Notes: generated by a model from the letters alone, not told the origin. Numbered from the stretch's first letter, positions 1 through 6,110 are shown. The stretch is 7,963 nucleotides of DNA from an uncultured Alphaproteobacteria bacterium (GCA_900540425.1 UQFU01000074.1:1-7963), one strand, 5' to 3'. Numbers and translations are program-made.

Positions 1-1277
1 TTGCCGCCACCGACGGTTACAATTCCTGCGAGGGTTACTGGGACTGTCAGGACGGATGTGCGCCAGATGCCAAGACCTGCGTTTCTTTCGGCGTTACCAA
101 GTGCGACAAGTGCAAACGCTGCGAGGCCAAGTGCCAGAACGAAACCTGCCCTGAAGGCGCCGTTTGCGAATATGAGGCTTGTACCTGGCGCTACTGCGAC
201 CCGACCGGATGTAAAGTCGGGTATCAAAATTTTTGTACTCCGGTAGAAACCCTGAACTGTTCGGTTCTCGGCTATGATACGCCGGTGCAAAACTGCGACG
301 GTATGGGCATGATTGTCTGTCCCGATAATCCGAACTATGTATATTGTATTCCCGATGACGGCACCTGCTGCAAAAATCTGTGCGAGGGTTATGATTACGA
401 AAAAATTCCCAGCGGCTATGTTTCGGCCGGCACTTGCCATTGCTGCGGCAAAGACATGCATAAAATCAGCATTAACCCCTGTTCTGATTATCCCTACAGC
501 AACAAAGACTGCGATTTTGGCGGCGATGCTTCGGCGGGTACCTGCCTTAAAGACAAAACGACGATGTACAAAAAATGTAAAGACTGTCCTAACGCCTGCC
601 CGGGGAATCCGGTTTGTCCTGACGGCTCGGAATGCACCAAAGACGAATGTTCGGGAACCTTTTGTCCCTATGCCTGCAAAACCGACTACAAAAACTACTG
701 TACGGTTGTTAACACCAACTGTGAAGATCTCGGCTATTCAATGATTTCGGCGGAATGTTCGTCGGCCAGAAATATTCTTCATTGTCCGTATGACGACAGC
801 AAAGTTTTTTGTAATCTGGAAGAAGACGTCGGCTGCGAGTATTGGTGTAATACTTACCCGTATAAGAGCATACCGGCCGGATATATTGAAACGGCACGCC
901 GCGTTTGCTGCAACACCACCTATTATCAGATTACGGAAAATCCCTGTTCGGATTATCCGTATACCAATGATGATTGCGAATTTGGGGGCGATACGGCGGC
1001 CGGCACCTGTCTCAGCGGTATGGTCACCAAGTATAAACAATGCAAATCATGTCCGTCGGCCTGCGCTTATGATACCTGTCCGGAAGGCACAAACTGCACC
1101 GAAGAAACCTGCTCAATGACACAGTGTCCGATTTCGTGCAAAAGCGGGTATCGGTATTATTGCACCCGGCCGGAAACAGACTGCGACAAACTGGGATATT
1201 TTTTCAGCGTCAGCGCCTGTGTAGGCAAAGAACAGATTAAGTGTCCGTATGATGAAACACGAATTTATTGCGAATAA
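1..1277 (+). CDS. Cys-rich tandem-repeat protein, probably exported (5' partial)
   Basis: The frame is open from base 3 to the TAA at 1275-1277 and has no start in the window, so this is the last 424 residues of a longer protein. It consists of a partial unit (residues 1-84), two full units of exactly 154 residues each (85-238 and 239-392), and a closing half-module (393-424). Each full unit holds about 20 cysteines, many as CC or C-x2-C, plus the landmarks LGY, IPxGY, NPCSDYPY, FGGD, AGTCL and CPxGxxC. The regular Cys spacing suggests disulfide-bonded small domains outside the cytoplasm, but the signal peptide would lie upstream and cannot be seen. A metal-binding role is possible but less likely given the acidic, Asn/Tyr-rich composition. 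I do not recognise a named family. A GTG at 285 is an internal in-frame codon, not a start. The gene is co-directional with two exported-protein genes, probably in one transcript. The reading frame is certain; the function is unknown. Confidence 0.85.
   Translation, partial: AATDGYNSCEGYWDCQDGCAPDAKTCVSFGVTKCDKCKRCEAKCQNETCPEGAVCEYEACTWRYCDPTGCKVGYQNFCTPVETLNCSVLGYDTPVQNCDGMGMIVCPDNPNYVYCIPDDGTCCKNLCEGYDYEKIPSGYVSAGTCHCCGKDMHKISINPCSDYPYSNKDCDFGGDASAGTCLKDKTTMYKKCKDCPNACPGNPVCPDGSECTKDECSGTFCPYACKTDYKNYCTVVNTNCEDLGYSMISAECSSARNILHCPYDDSKVFCNLEEDVGCEYWCNTYPYKSIPAGYIETARRVCCNTTYYQITENPCSDYPYTNDDCEFGGDTAAGTCLSGMVTKYKQCKSCPSACAYDTCPEGTNCTEETCSMTQCPISCKSGYRYYCTRPETDCDKLGYFFSVSACVGKEQIKCPYDETRIYCE
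255..716 (+). repeat. 154-codon Cys-rich repeat unit, copy A
   Basis: A 462-bp in-frame unit running from Asn-Cys before the first LGY to the codon before the next Asn-Cys. It shares with copy B the ordered landmarks LGY, CPD or CPYD, IPxGY, CC, NPCSDYPY, DCxFGGD, AGTCL, KxCKxCPxAC, CPxGxxC, CPxxCK and YCT. The copies are diverged at the DNA level, so this is an old protein-level duplication. Confidence 0.85.
717..1178 (+). repeat. 154-codon Cys-rich repeat unit, copy B
   Basis: The second full unit has exactly the same length as copy A (462 bp), so indels between the copies cancel or are absent. It is followed at 1179-1277 by the first about 32 residues of a third unit, ending just after the motif CPYDETRIYC. 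Confidence 0.85.
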
Positions 1278-1288
1278 GGAGAAAGGAA

Positions 1289-1351
1289 ATGAGAAAAAAG
1301 ACTATTTTTGCTTTTTCTCCGGAAGCCCCGGCCGAAGGAGAACGGATATGA
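1289..1351 (+). other. 20-codon minigene or remnant of a lost exported-protein gene
   Basis: An ATG at 1289 preceded by GGAGAAAGGA opens a 20-residue frame beginning MRKKTIFAF and ending at TGA 1349-1351. Its initiation region (1278-1291) matches that of the next gene (1371-1384) at 13 of 14 bases. The first residues look like the basic n-region and start of a signal peptide, after which the frame becomes Pro/Glu-rich and stops. It could be the stub of a deleted family member or a leader peptide. TTTCTCC (1314-1320) within it is complementary to the Shine-Dalgarno sequences of both this minigene and the following gene. Confidence 0.35.
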
Positions 1352-1381
1352 CCGCTTATTAACCCAGAAAGGAGAAAGAAA

Positions 1382-2290
1382 ATGCATAACATAATATTTT
1401 ACCCAATGGTTGCTGGTTTGGGGCTTTTAATCTCGACAGCGACCGCTTCGGCTGTTGATGTTAATTGTACCAAAGCGCCGGACTGCGCCACGCTCGGTTA
1501 TAACAAAACCGCGACCGACTGTCCCAAAGGCGGTGTTAAGTGTCCGTTTGATTCCAACAAAATGTTCTGCCTGAAAAATACGGCGGCCTATGATTTTCAG
1601 ATTACCAAAGCCGTAAAATTGTATGACGTTGTTTATCATGACGGAACGACCAGCACCTTAACTTCTGTCTCGGGCAAAACGCCTATCGGCATTATTTATT
1701 ATGTACAGCCGGACGGAAAAAATCTGCACGGGCTGATTATGTCCTTAGAGCAGCCGATGGTCGGCACCCGACAGGAAGCGATTGACTATTGTGCCGGATA
1801 TGTAACCAAAGGCACCAATGTCGGCGATTGGCGGTTGCCGAACGTTACCGAGATGCTGCGTATGGGCAATGAATATTCTCAAGGAAAACTAAACACCAAA
1901 TATTGGGATTTACAGAAGAAGTTAGCACCGGTTTATAATGCTGATCCATTAAAATATGGAAATAAGGTTTTTTATTATTGGGCACCTAATTATAAAGATT
2001 TAACAACTTCCCCTAAATATTATGGAACGATTAATAATTCTACTTATTTATTACATTATAGTAGTAACGATTACGCTGATTTTTATTCTTATTTGAACGG
2101 TACCCATAACTCATACTGGGGATATGTCGGTTCTACCCGTCAACCGTACTATTGGACAATTTCAGATTATAAGAACGGCTCAACACTAAATCATTACTAC
2201 ATCCTCATCAGCGAAAGTTATAATAACTATGTTAATTATACCAGCAGCAACAAAATTAACGCCCATTTTCGCTGCATCCTGCAATTCTAA
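1382..2290 (+). CDS. Exported Cys-module / DUF1566 (Lcl_C)-like domain protein
   Basis: A 302-aa protein with an ATG at 1382 behind a strong AAAGGAGA. Residues 1-24 form a signal peptide (hydrophobic AGLGLLIST core, likely cleavage after TASA). Residues 28-63 carry a Cys module (C-x2-LGY, C, CPFD, C) homologous to the LGY modules of the upstream gene. From about residue 80 the protein follows the DUF1566 pattern: PIGIIYYV, GLIMSLEQP, YC (136-137), GDWRLPN (148-154) and a terminal FRCI (296-299). Cys137 and Cys298 are likely disulfide partners. DUF1566/Lcl_C domains occur in secreted or surface proteins, some of them adhesins; binding of a ligand is inferred only. The segment encoded by about 1875-2260 is oddly AT-rich (49 G or C in 180 bases at 1921-2100) and dense in Tyr, Asn, Ser and Thr, unlike the start of the gene, which suggests replacement or diversification of the binding face. 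Probably co-transcribed with its neighbours. Confidence 0.8.
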   Translation: MHNIIFYPMVAGLGLLISTATASAVDVNCTKAPDCATLGYNKTATDCPKGGVKCPFDSNKMFCLKNTAAYDFQITKAVKLYDVVYHDGTTSTLTSVSGKTPIGIIYYVQPDGKNLHGLIMSLEQPMVGTRQEAIDYCAGYVTKGTNVGDWRLPNVTEMLRMGNEYSQGKLNTKYWDLQKKLAPVYNADPLKYGNKVFYYWAPNYKDLTTSPKYYGTINNSTYLLHYSSNDYADFYSYLNGTHNSYWGYVGSTRQPYYWTISDYKNGSTLNHYYILISESYNNYVNYTSSNKINAHFRCILQF

Positions 2291-2301
2291 CAAGGAGACC
2301 A

Positions 2302-2853
2302 ATGATGAACAAGTTAACACTTAAACAAATTCTTGCCGGCTGTTCCGTCTTATGCTGTTTGCTTATTGCCACGGAAAGCCGCGCCGTTGATGTCGGCGAT
2401 GTTTTTTATAGTGACGGAAGTTTCAGCGCCACTATTACCGAAGATGCCAACAAATTGCCGATCGGACTGGTTTATTGGGTTGGCACCGGCAAAGACAACG
2501 GACTGATTATGTCGCTTAAACAACCCGGCGACATGAACTACACCGATGCAACCCATTATTGCGCCAATTACGAGGTTTTGGGAACCAATCCGGGAACTTG
2601 GCGGCTGCCGGATTTGCCGGAACAAATTGCTATGGGCGTTGAGTTTTGGAACGGAGTCAGCAATGATAAATTTAATGTTCTCAATACTAAACTCGGAAAA
2701 ATATCTATCGCCCAAAAACTGGTAACCGGCCAATATCATTCCAATACAACCGGTTCAGCCGGCACTTCCGTTGATCTTTCGACCGGACTTATTCAAACCC
2801 AGGCAGGAACTTCATCGGGCAGCAAACATGTGCGTTGTATCCGGGTGTTTTAA
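2302..2853 (+). CDS. Exported DUF1566 (Lcl_C)-like domain protein, short paralogue
   Basis: A 183-aa protein (182 if the second ATG at 2305 is used; AAGGAG at 2292-2297 is better spaced for 2305). A signal peptide ends near ESRA (residue 28). The mature protein aligns with the preceding gene: VGDVFYSDG, LPIGLVYWV, GLIMSLKQP, YC (86-87), GTWRLPD (98-104) and a terminal VRCI (177-180), the usual DUF1566 end. It lacks the N-terminal Cys module and has a much shorter region between WRLPD and VRCI, about 70 residues against about 140. Its base composition is like that of the surrounding genes, unlike the second half of its neighbour. It starts 11 bases after the previous stop and is followed by the terminator at 2957-2994, so it is probably the last gene of the unit. 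Its molecular function is unknown; export and a disulfide-stabilised fold are well supported. Confidence 0.8.
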   Translation: MMNKLTLKQILAGCSVLCCLLIATESRAVDVGDVFYSDGSFSATITEDANKLPIGLVYWVGTGKDNGLIMSLKQPGDMNYTDATHYCANYEVLGTNPGTWRLPDLPEQIAMGVEFWNGVSNDKFNVLNTKLGKISIAQKLVTGQYHSNTTGSAGTSVDLSTGLIQTQAGTSSGSKHVRCIRVF

Positions 2854-2871
2854 TCCCAGCCCTCCCCTTCC

Positions 2872-2900
2872 CCCGCCTGATTTTATCAGTCTCAGGCGGG
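2872..2900 (+). other. Stem-loop in the 3' untranslated region
   Basis: CCCGCCTGA (2872-2880) pairs perfectly with TCAGGCGGG (2892-2900) around an 11-base loop. No T-run follows, so it is not itself a classic terminator. It begins 18 bases after the stop codon and may protect the 3' end of the message. Confidence 0.6.
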
Positions 2901-2952
2901 AGAAACCGAACCAAATCAGATAACGTAAAGTCTGTATTTGGTTTCTTTCTCC
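2899..2952 (+). other. Second, longer stem-loop in the 3' untranslated region
   Basis: The arms pair as GGAGAAA/TTTCTCC, then AACCAAAT/ATTTGGTT, then CAGA/TCTG, with a small internal loop, one bulge and a 10-base apical loop at 2921-2930. It shares two bases with the preceding hairpin and ends four bases before the terminator stem. It could be part of a stable 3' fragment or small RNA. Confidence 0.55.
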
Positions 2953-2956
2953 GAAG

Positions 2957-2994
2957 CTCCGCAAGGTTACGATTGTGCCTTGCGGAGTTTTTTT
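2957..2994 (+). terminator. Intrinsic terminator of the exported-protein genes
   Basis: A perfect 10-bp stem, CTCCGCAAGG (2957-2966) with CCTTGCGGAG (2978-2987), an 11-base loop, and seven T residues at 2988-2994. This is a textbook rho-independent terminator on the + strand. Confidence 0.92.
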
Positions 2995-3225
2995 ATAAAT
3001 ATTCGCGAGGGAATGTTTGTGCCTAAGGAAAGGGAAAATTTGCAGATCCCTTGACATTTTTTCTGCCGAAAAAATGAGGGATGACAGAAAAAGAGGAGGC
3101 TACGACGGCGTGAAGATGACGACAACAGATAGAGGCAAGCATAATAGAGTGGAAAAAGTCCGAAGAACAACGAGGAATAAAAATATAAAGGAGAGAAGAA
3201 AAAACATCTTTTATTATTTCTTGTC
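2995..3225. other. Purine-rich spacer, no convincing gene
   Basis: Between the terminator and the next promoter, the + strand from about 3077 to 3205 is almost entirely A and G runs. A 70-codon frame at 3017-3229 encodes a low-complexity Lys/Arg-rich string with no ribosome-binding site or recognisable motif, so I do not call it. The one structured element is the inverted repeat at 3046-3082. The stretch may be a decayed gene or an intergenic repeat. Confidence 0.5.
3046..3082. repeat. Long imperfect inverted repeat
   Basis: ATCCCT (3046-3051) and CATTTTTTC (3055-3063) are mirrored by GAAAAAATG (3068-3076) and AGGGAT (3077-3082). This gives 15 paired positions with a 3-base bulge (TGA) on one side and a TGCC loop. 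There is no T-run outside the stem, which argues against a terminator. It could be the end of a small mobile repeat or an RNA hairpin. Confidence 0.6.
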
Positions 3226-3255
3226 TTGAAAGCCATCGAGAAAAAACGTTATACT
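3226..3255 (+). promoter_or_regulatory. Sigma70-type promoter for the 227-aa orphan gene
   Basis: TTGAAA (3226-3231) and TATACT (3250-3255) are separated by 18 bases. Transcription would begin near 3262, giving a leader of about 27 bases with no clear Shine-Dalgarno sequence before the ATG at 3289. Confidence 0.65.
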
Positions 3256-3264
3256 ATTATAACG
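3247..3264. promoter_or_regulatory. Palindrome overlapping the -10 box, candidate operator
   Basis: CGTTATA (3247-3253) and TATAACG (3258-3264) form a perfect inverted repeat around CTAT. It spans the -10 hexamer and the predicted start site, where a dimeric repressor would block initiation. The regulator is unknown and none is encoded next to it. Confidence 0.45.
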
Positions 3265-3288
3265 ACTTTATAAACTGACACGAACAAC

Positions 3289-3972
3289 ATGACTGATAAC
3301 AGCAAAAACAACCGAAAACTTCTGAATCCTCAGACAAACCGCCCATATGCCGAGAAAAATCCGGTTACCGGGCTGCCGGTGGCTTCTTGTCTGGAAGAAT
3401 TTTATCCTTTGGCTCCGGGCAGTATCCGCCTACTTCATCGCACCAGCCGCAATCACCTCTCGTCCATTATTTCACAAGGGTTGATTTATAATTCCTCGGC
3501 GTTGCCGGATTCTGATTTGTATCCTCATCTGCACTATAATACTGCAAGAGATATTGTTCATGATATGTCAGAAGAACGATTTTGGCAGGTTATGGAGAAA
3601 GATACGTTCAGCTGCGGTTCTACCGCTTTTTCTGATGTGGCGGCAATTTTTGACATTCCGGCCGATGAGTTTTATGAATTTCATGTTCATCCGCAAAAGA
3701 AGTATGCCAAATCGCCGGGAGCAGAGATGCGCGGCATGATTTCCAACCGTTATCTGACCGGTCTGCTGCTTATTCCCAACAAAGGCCCCTGTTCTCCGCA
3801 ATACGACAAGGAAGAGTTGTTTGAACTGCAAAGGCAAACCGCTCTTAAACCTGCTCTAATAATTGAACCGGACAACAGTTGGCGGCCGCTTTTGCAAAAA
3901 TATAATTATCGGCAGAAGACAGCGCCGATTGTTTCCTCCTCCCGACCATTGTTTTTTCCGGAGCGGCGATAA
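3289..3972 (+). CDS. Hypothetical protein, possible ADP-ribosyltransferase-like fold
   Basis: A 227-aa protein from the ATG at 3289 to a TAA at 3970-3972. It has no signal peptide or membrane segment, so it is probably cytoplasmic. I do not recognise a family firmly. Several segments recall ADP-ribosyltransferase or RNA 2'-phosphotransferase folds: IRLLHRTS (46-53) followed by LSSIISQGL (57-65), a Ser/Thr strand CGSTAFSD (109-116), and GAEMRGMISNRYLTGLLLIP (144-163), where Glu147 could be the catalytic-type acid. The order of basic, Ser-Thr and Glu elements fits, but the matches are short and by eye. The N-terminus is polar and Asn-rich and the C-terminal about 25 residues look disordered. 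It stands alone between a dedicated promoter with a palindromic operator-like site and a bidirectional terminator, so it is probably monocistronic. No antitoxin-like partner is adjacent. Reading frame confidence is high; the fold assignment is weak. Confidence 0.75.
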   Translation: MTDNSKNNRKLLNPQTNRPYAEKNPVTGLPVASCLEEFYPLAPGSIRLLHRTSRNHLSSIISQGLIYNSSALPDSDLYPHLHYNTARDIVHDMSEERFWQVMEKDTFSCGSTAFSDVAAIFDIPADEFYEFHVHPQKKYAKSPGAEMRGMISNRYLTGLLLIPNKGPCSPQYDKEELFELQRQTALKPALIIEPDNSWRPLLQKYNYRQKTAPIVSSSRPLFFPERR

Positions 3973-3981
3973 TTACCACAC

Positions 3982-4010
3982 AAAAAACCTCCCGACATCG
4001 GGAGGTTTTT
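3982..4010. terminator. Bidirectional intrinsic terminator between convergent genes
   Basis: CCTCCCG (3988-3994) and CGGGAGG (3999-4005) with loop ACAT, flanked by six A residues on the left and five T residues on the right. It works for the + strand orphan gene (stop at 3972) and for the - strand ribosomal operon ending at 4032. Confidence 0.93.
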
Positions 4011-4031
4011 CTTTATTGTCCAAAGCAAAAA

Positions 4032-4433
4032 TTATTTTTCTTCGGCTTTTGCGGCTTCGCGAGCTTTGGCAGCGGCAACCAAATCGTCGGCAATACGAGC
4101 CGAACGGCCGCGCAGAGCGCGCAAGAAGTACAATTTCGCACGACGGACTTTACCGATACGGGCGACTTCAATCTTAGCGACATTCGGAGAATACAGCGGG
4201 AACACGCGTTCTACGCCTTCGCCAAAAGAAATTTTGCGAACGGTGAAAGAAGAATTCAAACCGTCGTTTTTGCGAGCAATGCAAACGCCTTCATAAACCT
4301 GGATACGTTCACGGTCGCCTTCTTTTACCTTGGTGTGAACTTTCAGAGTGTCACCCGGCTTAAAACTCGGAACGTTTTTTCCTTCCATGAGCTTGCTGAT
4401 TTGCTCTTTTTCAATATTTTCAATGATGTTCAT
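4032..4433 (-). CDS. rplS: 50S ribosomal protein bL19
   Basis: A 133-aa protein, the last gene of the ffh operon. bL19 lies at the interface of the 30S and 50S subunits and helps form an intersubunit bridge. The family signature is clear: [22 protein letters not shown] (residues 24-45), [29 protein letters not shown] (about 65-83), and the basic stretch [23 protein letters not shown]-terminal Ala/Lys/Glu helix of about 20 residues ([14 protein letters not shown]) extends past the E. coli length of about 115, as is common in alphaproteobacteria. It starts 39 bases after the trmD stop, with a modest AAGGG element upstream, and ends just before the bidirectional terminator. It is probably made only from the shared operon transcript. 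Confidence 0.97.
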   Translation of the reverse strand: MNIIENIEKEQISKLMEGKNVPSFKPGDTLKVHTKVKEGDRERIQVYEGVCIARKNDGLNSSFTVRKISFGEGVERVFPLYSPNVAKIEVARIGKVRRAKLYFLRALRGRSARIADDLVAAAKAREAAKAEEK

Positions 4434-4472
4434 AAGTTTTACCCTTTTTCAAAAATTTATTAATCTATAAAC

Positions 4473-5162
4473 CTAAACCCGTTTAGAATCAAGATATTTT
4501 TTCATCAAATCGGGACGTCTCTCTTCGGTTACGGCTAAAGACTGTTCCAAGCGCCATTTGGCAACATTCGCATGGTGGCCGCTTAGCAAAATTTCAGGAA
4601 CCTCCCGGCCTTCCCAGCTTATCGGCCGCGTATATTGCGGATGTTCCAACAAGCCGTTTTCAAAGCTCTCATCTCCCAGCGACTCGCTGTTTCCCAGCAC
4701 GCCGGGCAATAATCTGACCACCGCGTCAAGCATTATCTGCGCCGCCTGTTCGCCCCCGGTCAAAATGTAATCGCCGATGCTCACTTCCTCGACATTATAT
4801 GCATCCAAAACTCTCTGGTCTATGCCTTCAAATCTGCCGCAGATAATCGTCAACCGTTCTTCCCCGCTCAACTCTTTTACAAGATCCTGGGTCAGCTGCC
4901 GGCCGCGCGGACTCATATAAATCAGCCTGCCGCCGTGGTAATTGGCTTTGAGCGCCGCCCCCAAAACATCGGGGCGCATAATCATTCCGGCTCCGCCGCC
5001 GCAAGGCGTATCATCCACCGATCCGTGCTTGTCAAAAGCATAATCGCGGATATTGACGGCGTCTAAGCTCCAAATGCCCTCGCTTAAGGCACGTCCGGTC
5101 AGGGAATATCCCAAAAAACCGGGAAAGGCCTCCGGAAATATGGTTAAAACCTTAACCTGCAT
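4473..5162 (-). CDS. trmD: tRNA (guanine37-N1)-methyltransferase
   Basis: TrmD transfers a methyl group from S-adenosylmethionine to N1 of G37 next to the anticodon, preventing +1 frameshifting. The SPOUT trefoil-knot motifs are present: YMSPRGRQL (82-90), [11 protein letters not shown] (107-117), [13 protein letters not shown] (126-138), then [10 protein letters not shown] (171-180) and [18 protein letters not shown] (192-209) in the C-terminal tRNA-binding part. I chose the ATG at 5162 because [13 protein letters not shown] is the usual family start, giving 229 aa. ATGs at 5177 and 5204 would add 5 or 14 residues that do not resemble TrmD. With the 5162 start the gene overlaps the end of rimM by 11 bases, so translational coupling is likely. 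It ends at TAG 4473-4475, which lies in a small CTAAAC/GTTTAG palindrome. Confidence 0.96.
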   Translation of the reverse strand: MQVKVLTIFPEAFPGFLGYSLTGRALSEGIWSLDAVNIRDYAFDKHGSVDDTPCGGGAGMIMRPDVLGAALKANYHGGRLIYMSPRGRQLTQDLVKELSGEERLTIICGRFEGIDQRVLDAYNVEEVSIGDYILTGGEQAAQIMLDAVVRLLPGVLGNSESLGDESFENGLLEHPQYTRPISWEGREVPEILLSGHHANVAKWRLEQSLAVTEERRPDLMKKYLDSKRV

Positions 5163-5679
5163 TCTTGTCACCGTCATCTGAAGCCGAAACGGGTTCCCGA
5201 ACAATAATATAACCGTCTTTCATATTTATTTCCGGGACGAATTCTTTGGTAAAAGGCAGCATTTCAAGCTTTTGTCCGACTCTTATCTCAATGATGTCGC
5301 CGGCGCCGAAATTATAAAACGCCTCCACCCTGCCGATTTTGGCACCGCTTTCCGATTTTACTTCCAGCCCGATCAGGTCAGTTTGGTAAAATTCTTCTTC
5401 CGCGGTTTCGGGGAGCGCCGAGCGTTCAACATAAAGCCCGGTCCCTTTCAGAGCCTCGGCCTGGTTGCGGTCGTCGCAGCCTTCTATCTTAATCCGCAAA
5501 TCGTCCTTGGAACGGCCAACCACCCGAACCGAAAAAGTCTTGGCGCCCTTTTCATCGGTCAAAACCCCATAACTGCCGATATCGCGGTCATTTTCCGTAA
5601 AACTGCGGACTTTGACTTCTCCGCGGATACCGTGCGCGCCGGTGATTATTCCCAAACAGATGCGTTCCGTCTTTTTCAT
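5152..5679 (-). CDS. rimM: Ribosome maturation factor RimM
   Basis: A 175-aa protein. RimM binds uS19 in the 30S head and assists assembly of the 3' domain of 16S rRNA. The N-terminal RimM beta-barrel starts with [18 protein letters not shown] (7-24), the family hallmark. The C-terminal PRC-barrel covers about 97-165, with [18 protein letters not shown], the central GAGDIIEI strand and [18 protein letters not shown]. Length and domain order are normal. The start at 5679 has only a weak AAGG at about 13 bases upstream. The gap to rpsP is 41 bases and its 3' end overlaps trmD. The last ten residues ([11 protein letters not shown]) are a loose polar tail. The rpsP-rimM-trmD-rplS linkage is typical of proteobacteria. 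Confidence 0.96.
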   Translation of the reverse strand: MKKTERICLGIITGAHGIRGEVKVRSFTENDRDIGSYGVLTDEKGAKTFSVRVVGRSKDDLRIKIEGCDDRNQAEALKGTGLYVERSALPETAEEEFYQTDLIGLEVKSESGAKIGRVEAFYNFGAGDIIEIRVGQKLEMLPFTKEFVPEINMKDGYIIVREPVSASDDGDKNAG

Positions 5680-5720
5680 TCTGGTTTCGTGGCCTTTTTA
5701 ATAACCGAAATTAAAACAAA

Positions 5721-6110
5721 TTATTCGGCTGAAGATTCAGCGTTGTCAACATTGGCAGCTTCTGCGGCAGCCTTGGCTTTTTCTTCTTTTTCCTTCATTC
5801 TCTCAACAGCTTTGGCTTTGGGAGCAGATTTTTTCGGCTGGTCTTTGATAACCGGAGCAGCGCAGAGCCCCAGAGTAGAGAACAGTTTCTGCAGTCTTTC
5901 GGTCGGCTGGGCGCCTTTGGAAATCCAGCTTTTTACTTTTTCTGCATCAACGACCAAGCGGTCAGCGTGGTCTTTCGGCAACATCGGATTATAGCTGCCA
6001 AGTCTTTCAATAAATCTGCCATCGCGCGGTGCTCTCTGGTCAGCGGCCACAATGCGATAAAACGGACGCTTTTTGGAACCACCACGGGAAAGTCTGATTC
6101 TTACTGCCAT
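5721..6110 (-). CDS. rpsP: 30S ribosomal protein bS16 with an extended C-terminal tail
   Basis: A 129-aa protein. bS16 binds 16S rRNA early in assembly of the 5' domain. The core, residues 1-80, is highly conserved: [41 protein letters not shown] (23-42), and [20 protein letters not shown] (61-80). E. coli S16 is about 82 aa. Here about 45 extra residues follow ([32 protein letters not shown] is the type of composition, shown only in part by [20 protein letters not shown]), rich in Lys, Ala and Glu and probably helical or disordered; such tails are known in alphaproteobacterial S16. AAGGAG about 8 bases before the ATG at 6110 is a strong ribosome-binding site. The gap from ffh is 46 bases with no terminator, so it is read from the ffh promoters. 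Confidence 0.97.
   Translation of the reverse strand: MAVRIRLSRGGSKKRPFYRIVAADQRAPRDGRFIERLGSYNPMLPKDHADRLVVDAEKVKSWISKGAQPTERLQKLFSTLGLCAAPVIKDQPKKSAPKAKAVERMKEKEEKAKAAAEAANVDNAESSAE

Noticed and set aside
1..246. 81-codon frame at the left edge in frame 1
   Set aside because: The Cys-rich repeat continues in frame 3 from base 3 without a stop; the frame 1 product is an Ala/Pro/Arg shadow.
2329..2346. LAGC near the start of the short DUF1566-type protein as a lipoprotein box
   Set aside because: The motif is at residues 11-14, before the hydrophobic core, so lipid attachment there is not plausible; cleavage after SRA fits better.
3052..3082. TTGACA at 3051-3056 region as a promoter
   Set aside because: No -10-like hexamer 16-18 bases downstream; the sequence there is the second arm of the inverted repeat.
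3017..3229. 70-codon Lys/Arg-rich frame on the + strand
   Set aside because: Low-complexity purine-rich DNA, no ribosome-binding site, no motif, and it overlaps the inverted repeat and the downstream promoter.
4473..4486. CTAAAC-CC-GTTTAG palindrome at the trmD stop codon
   Set aside because: Six pairs with a two-base loop and no T-run; too small to be a terminator and likely incidental.
5163..5204. Longer TrmD start at 5204 or 5177
   Set aside because: The extra residues ([14 protein letters not shown]) do not match the family, whose members start at the MxVxVLTIFP segment.
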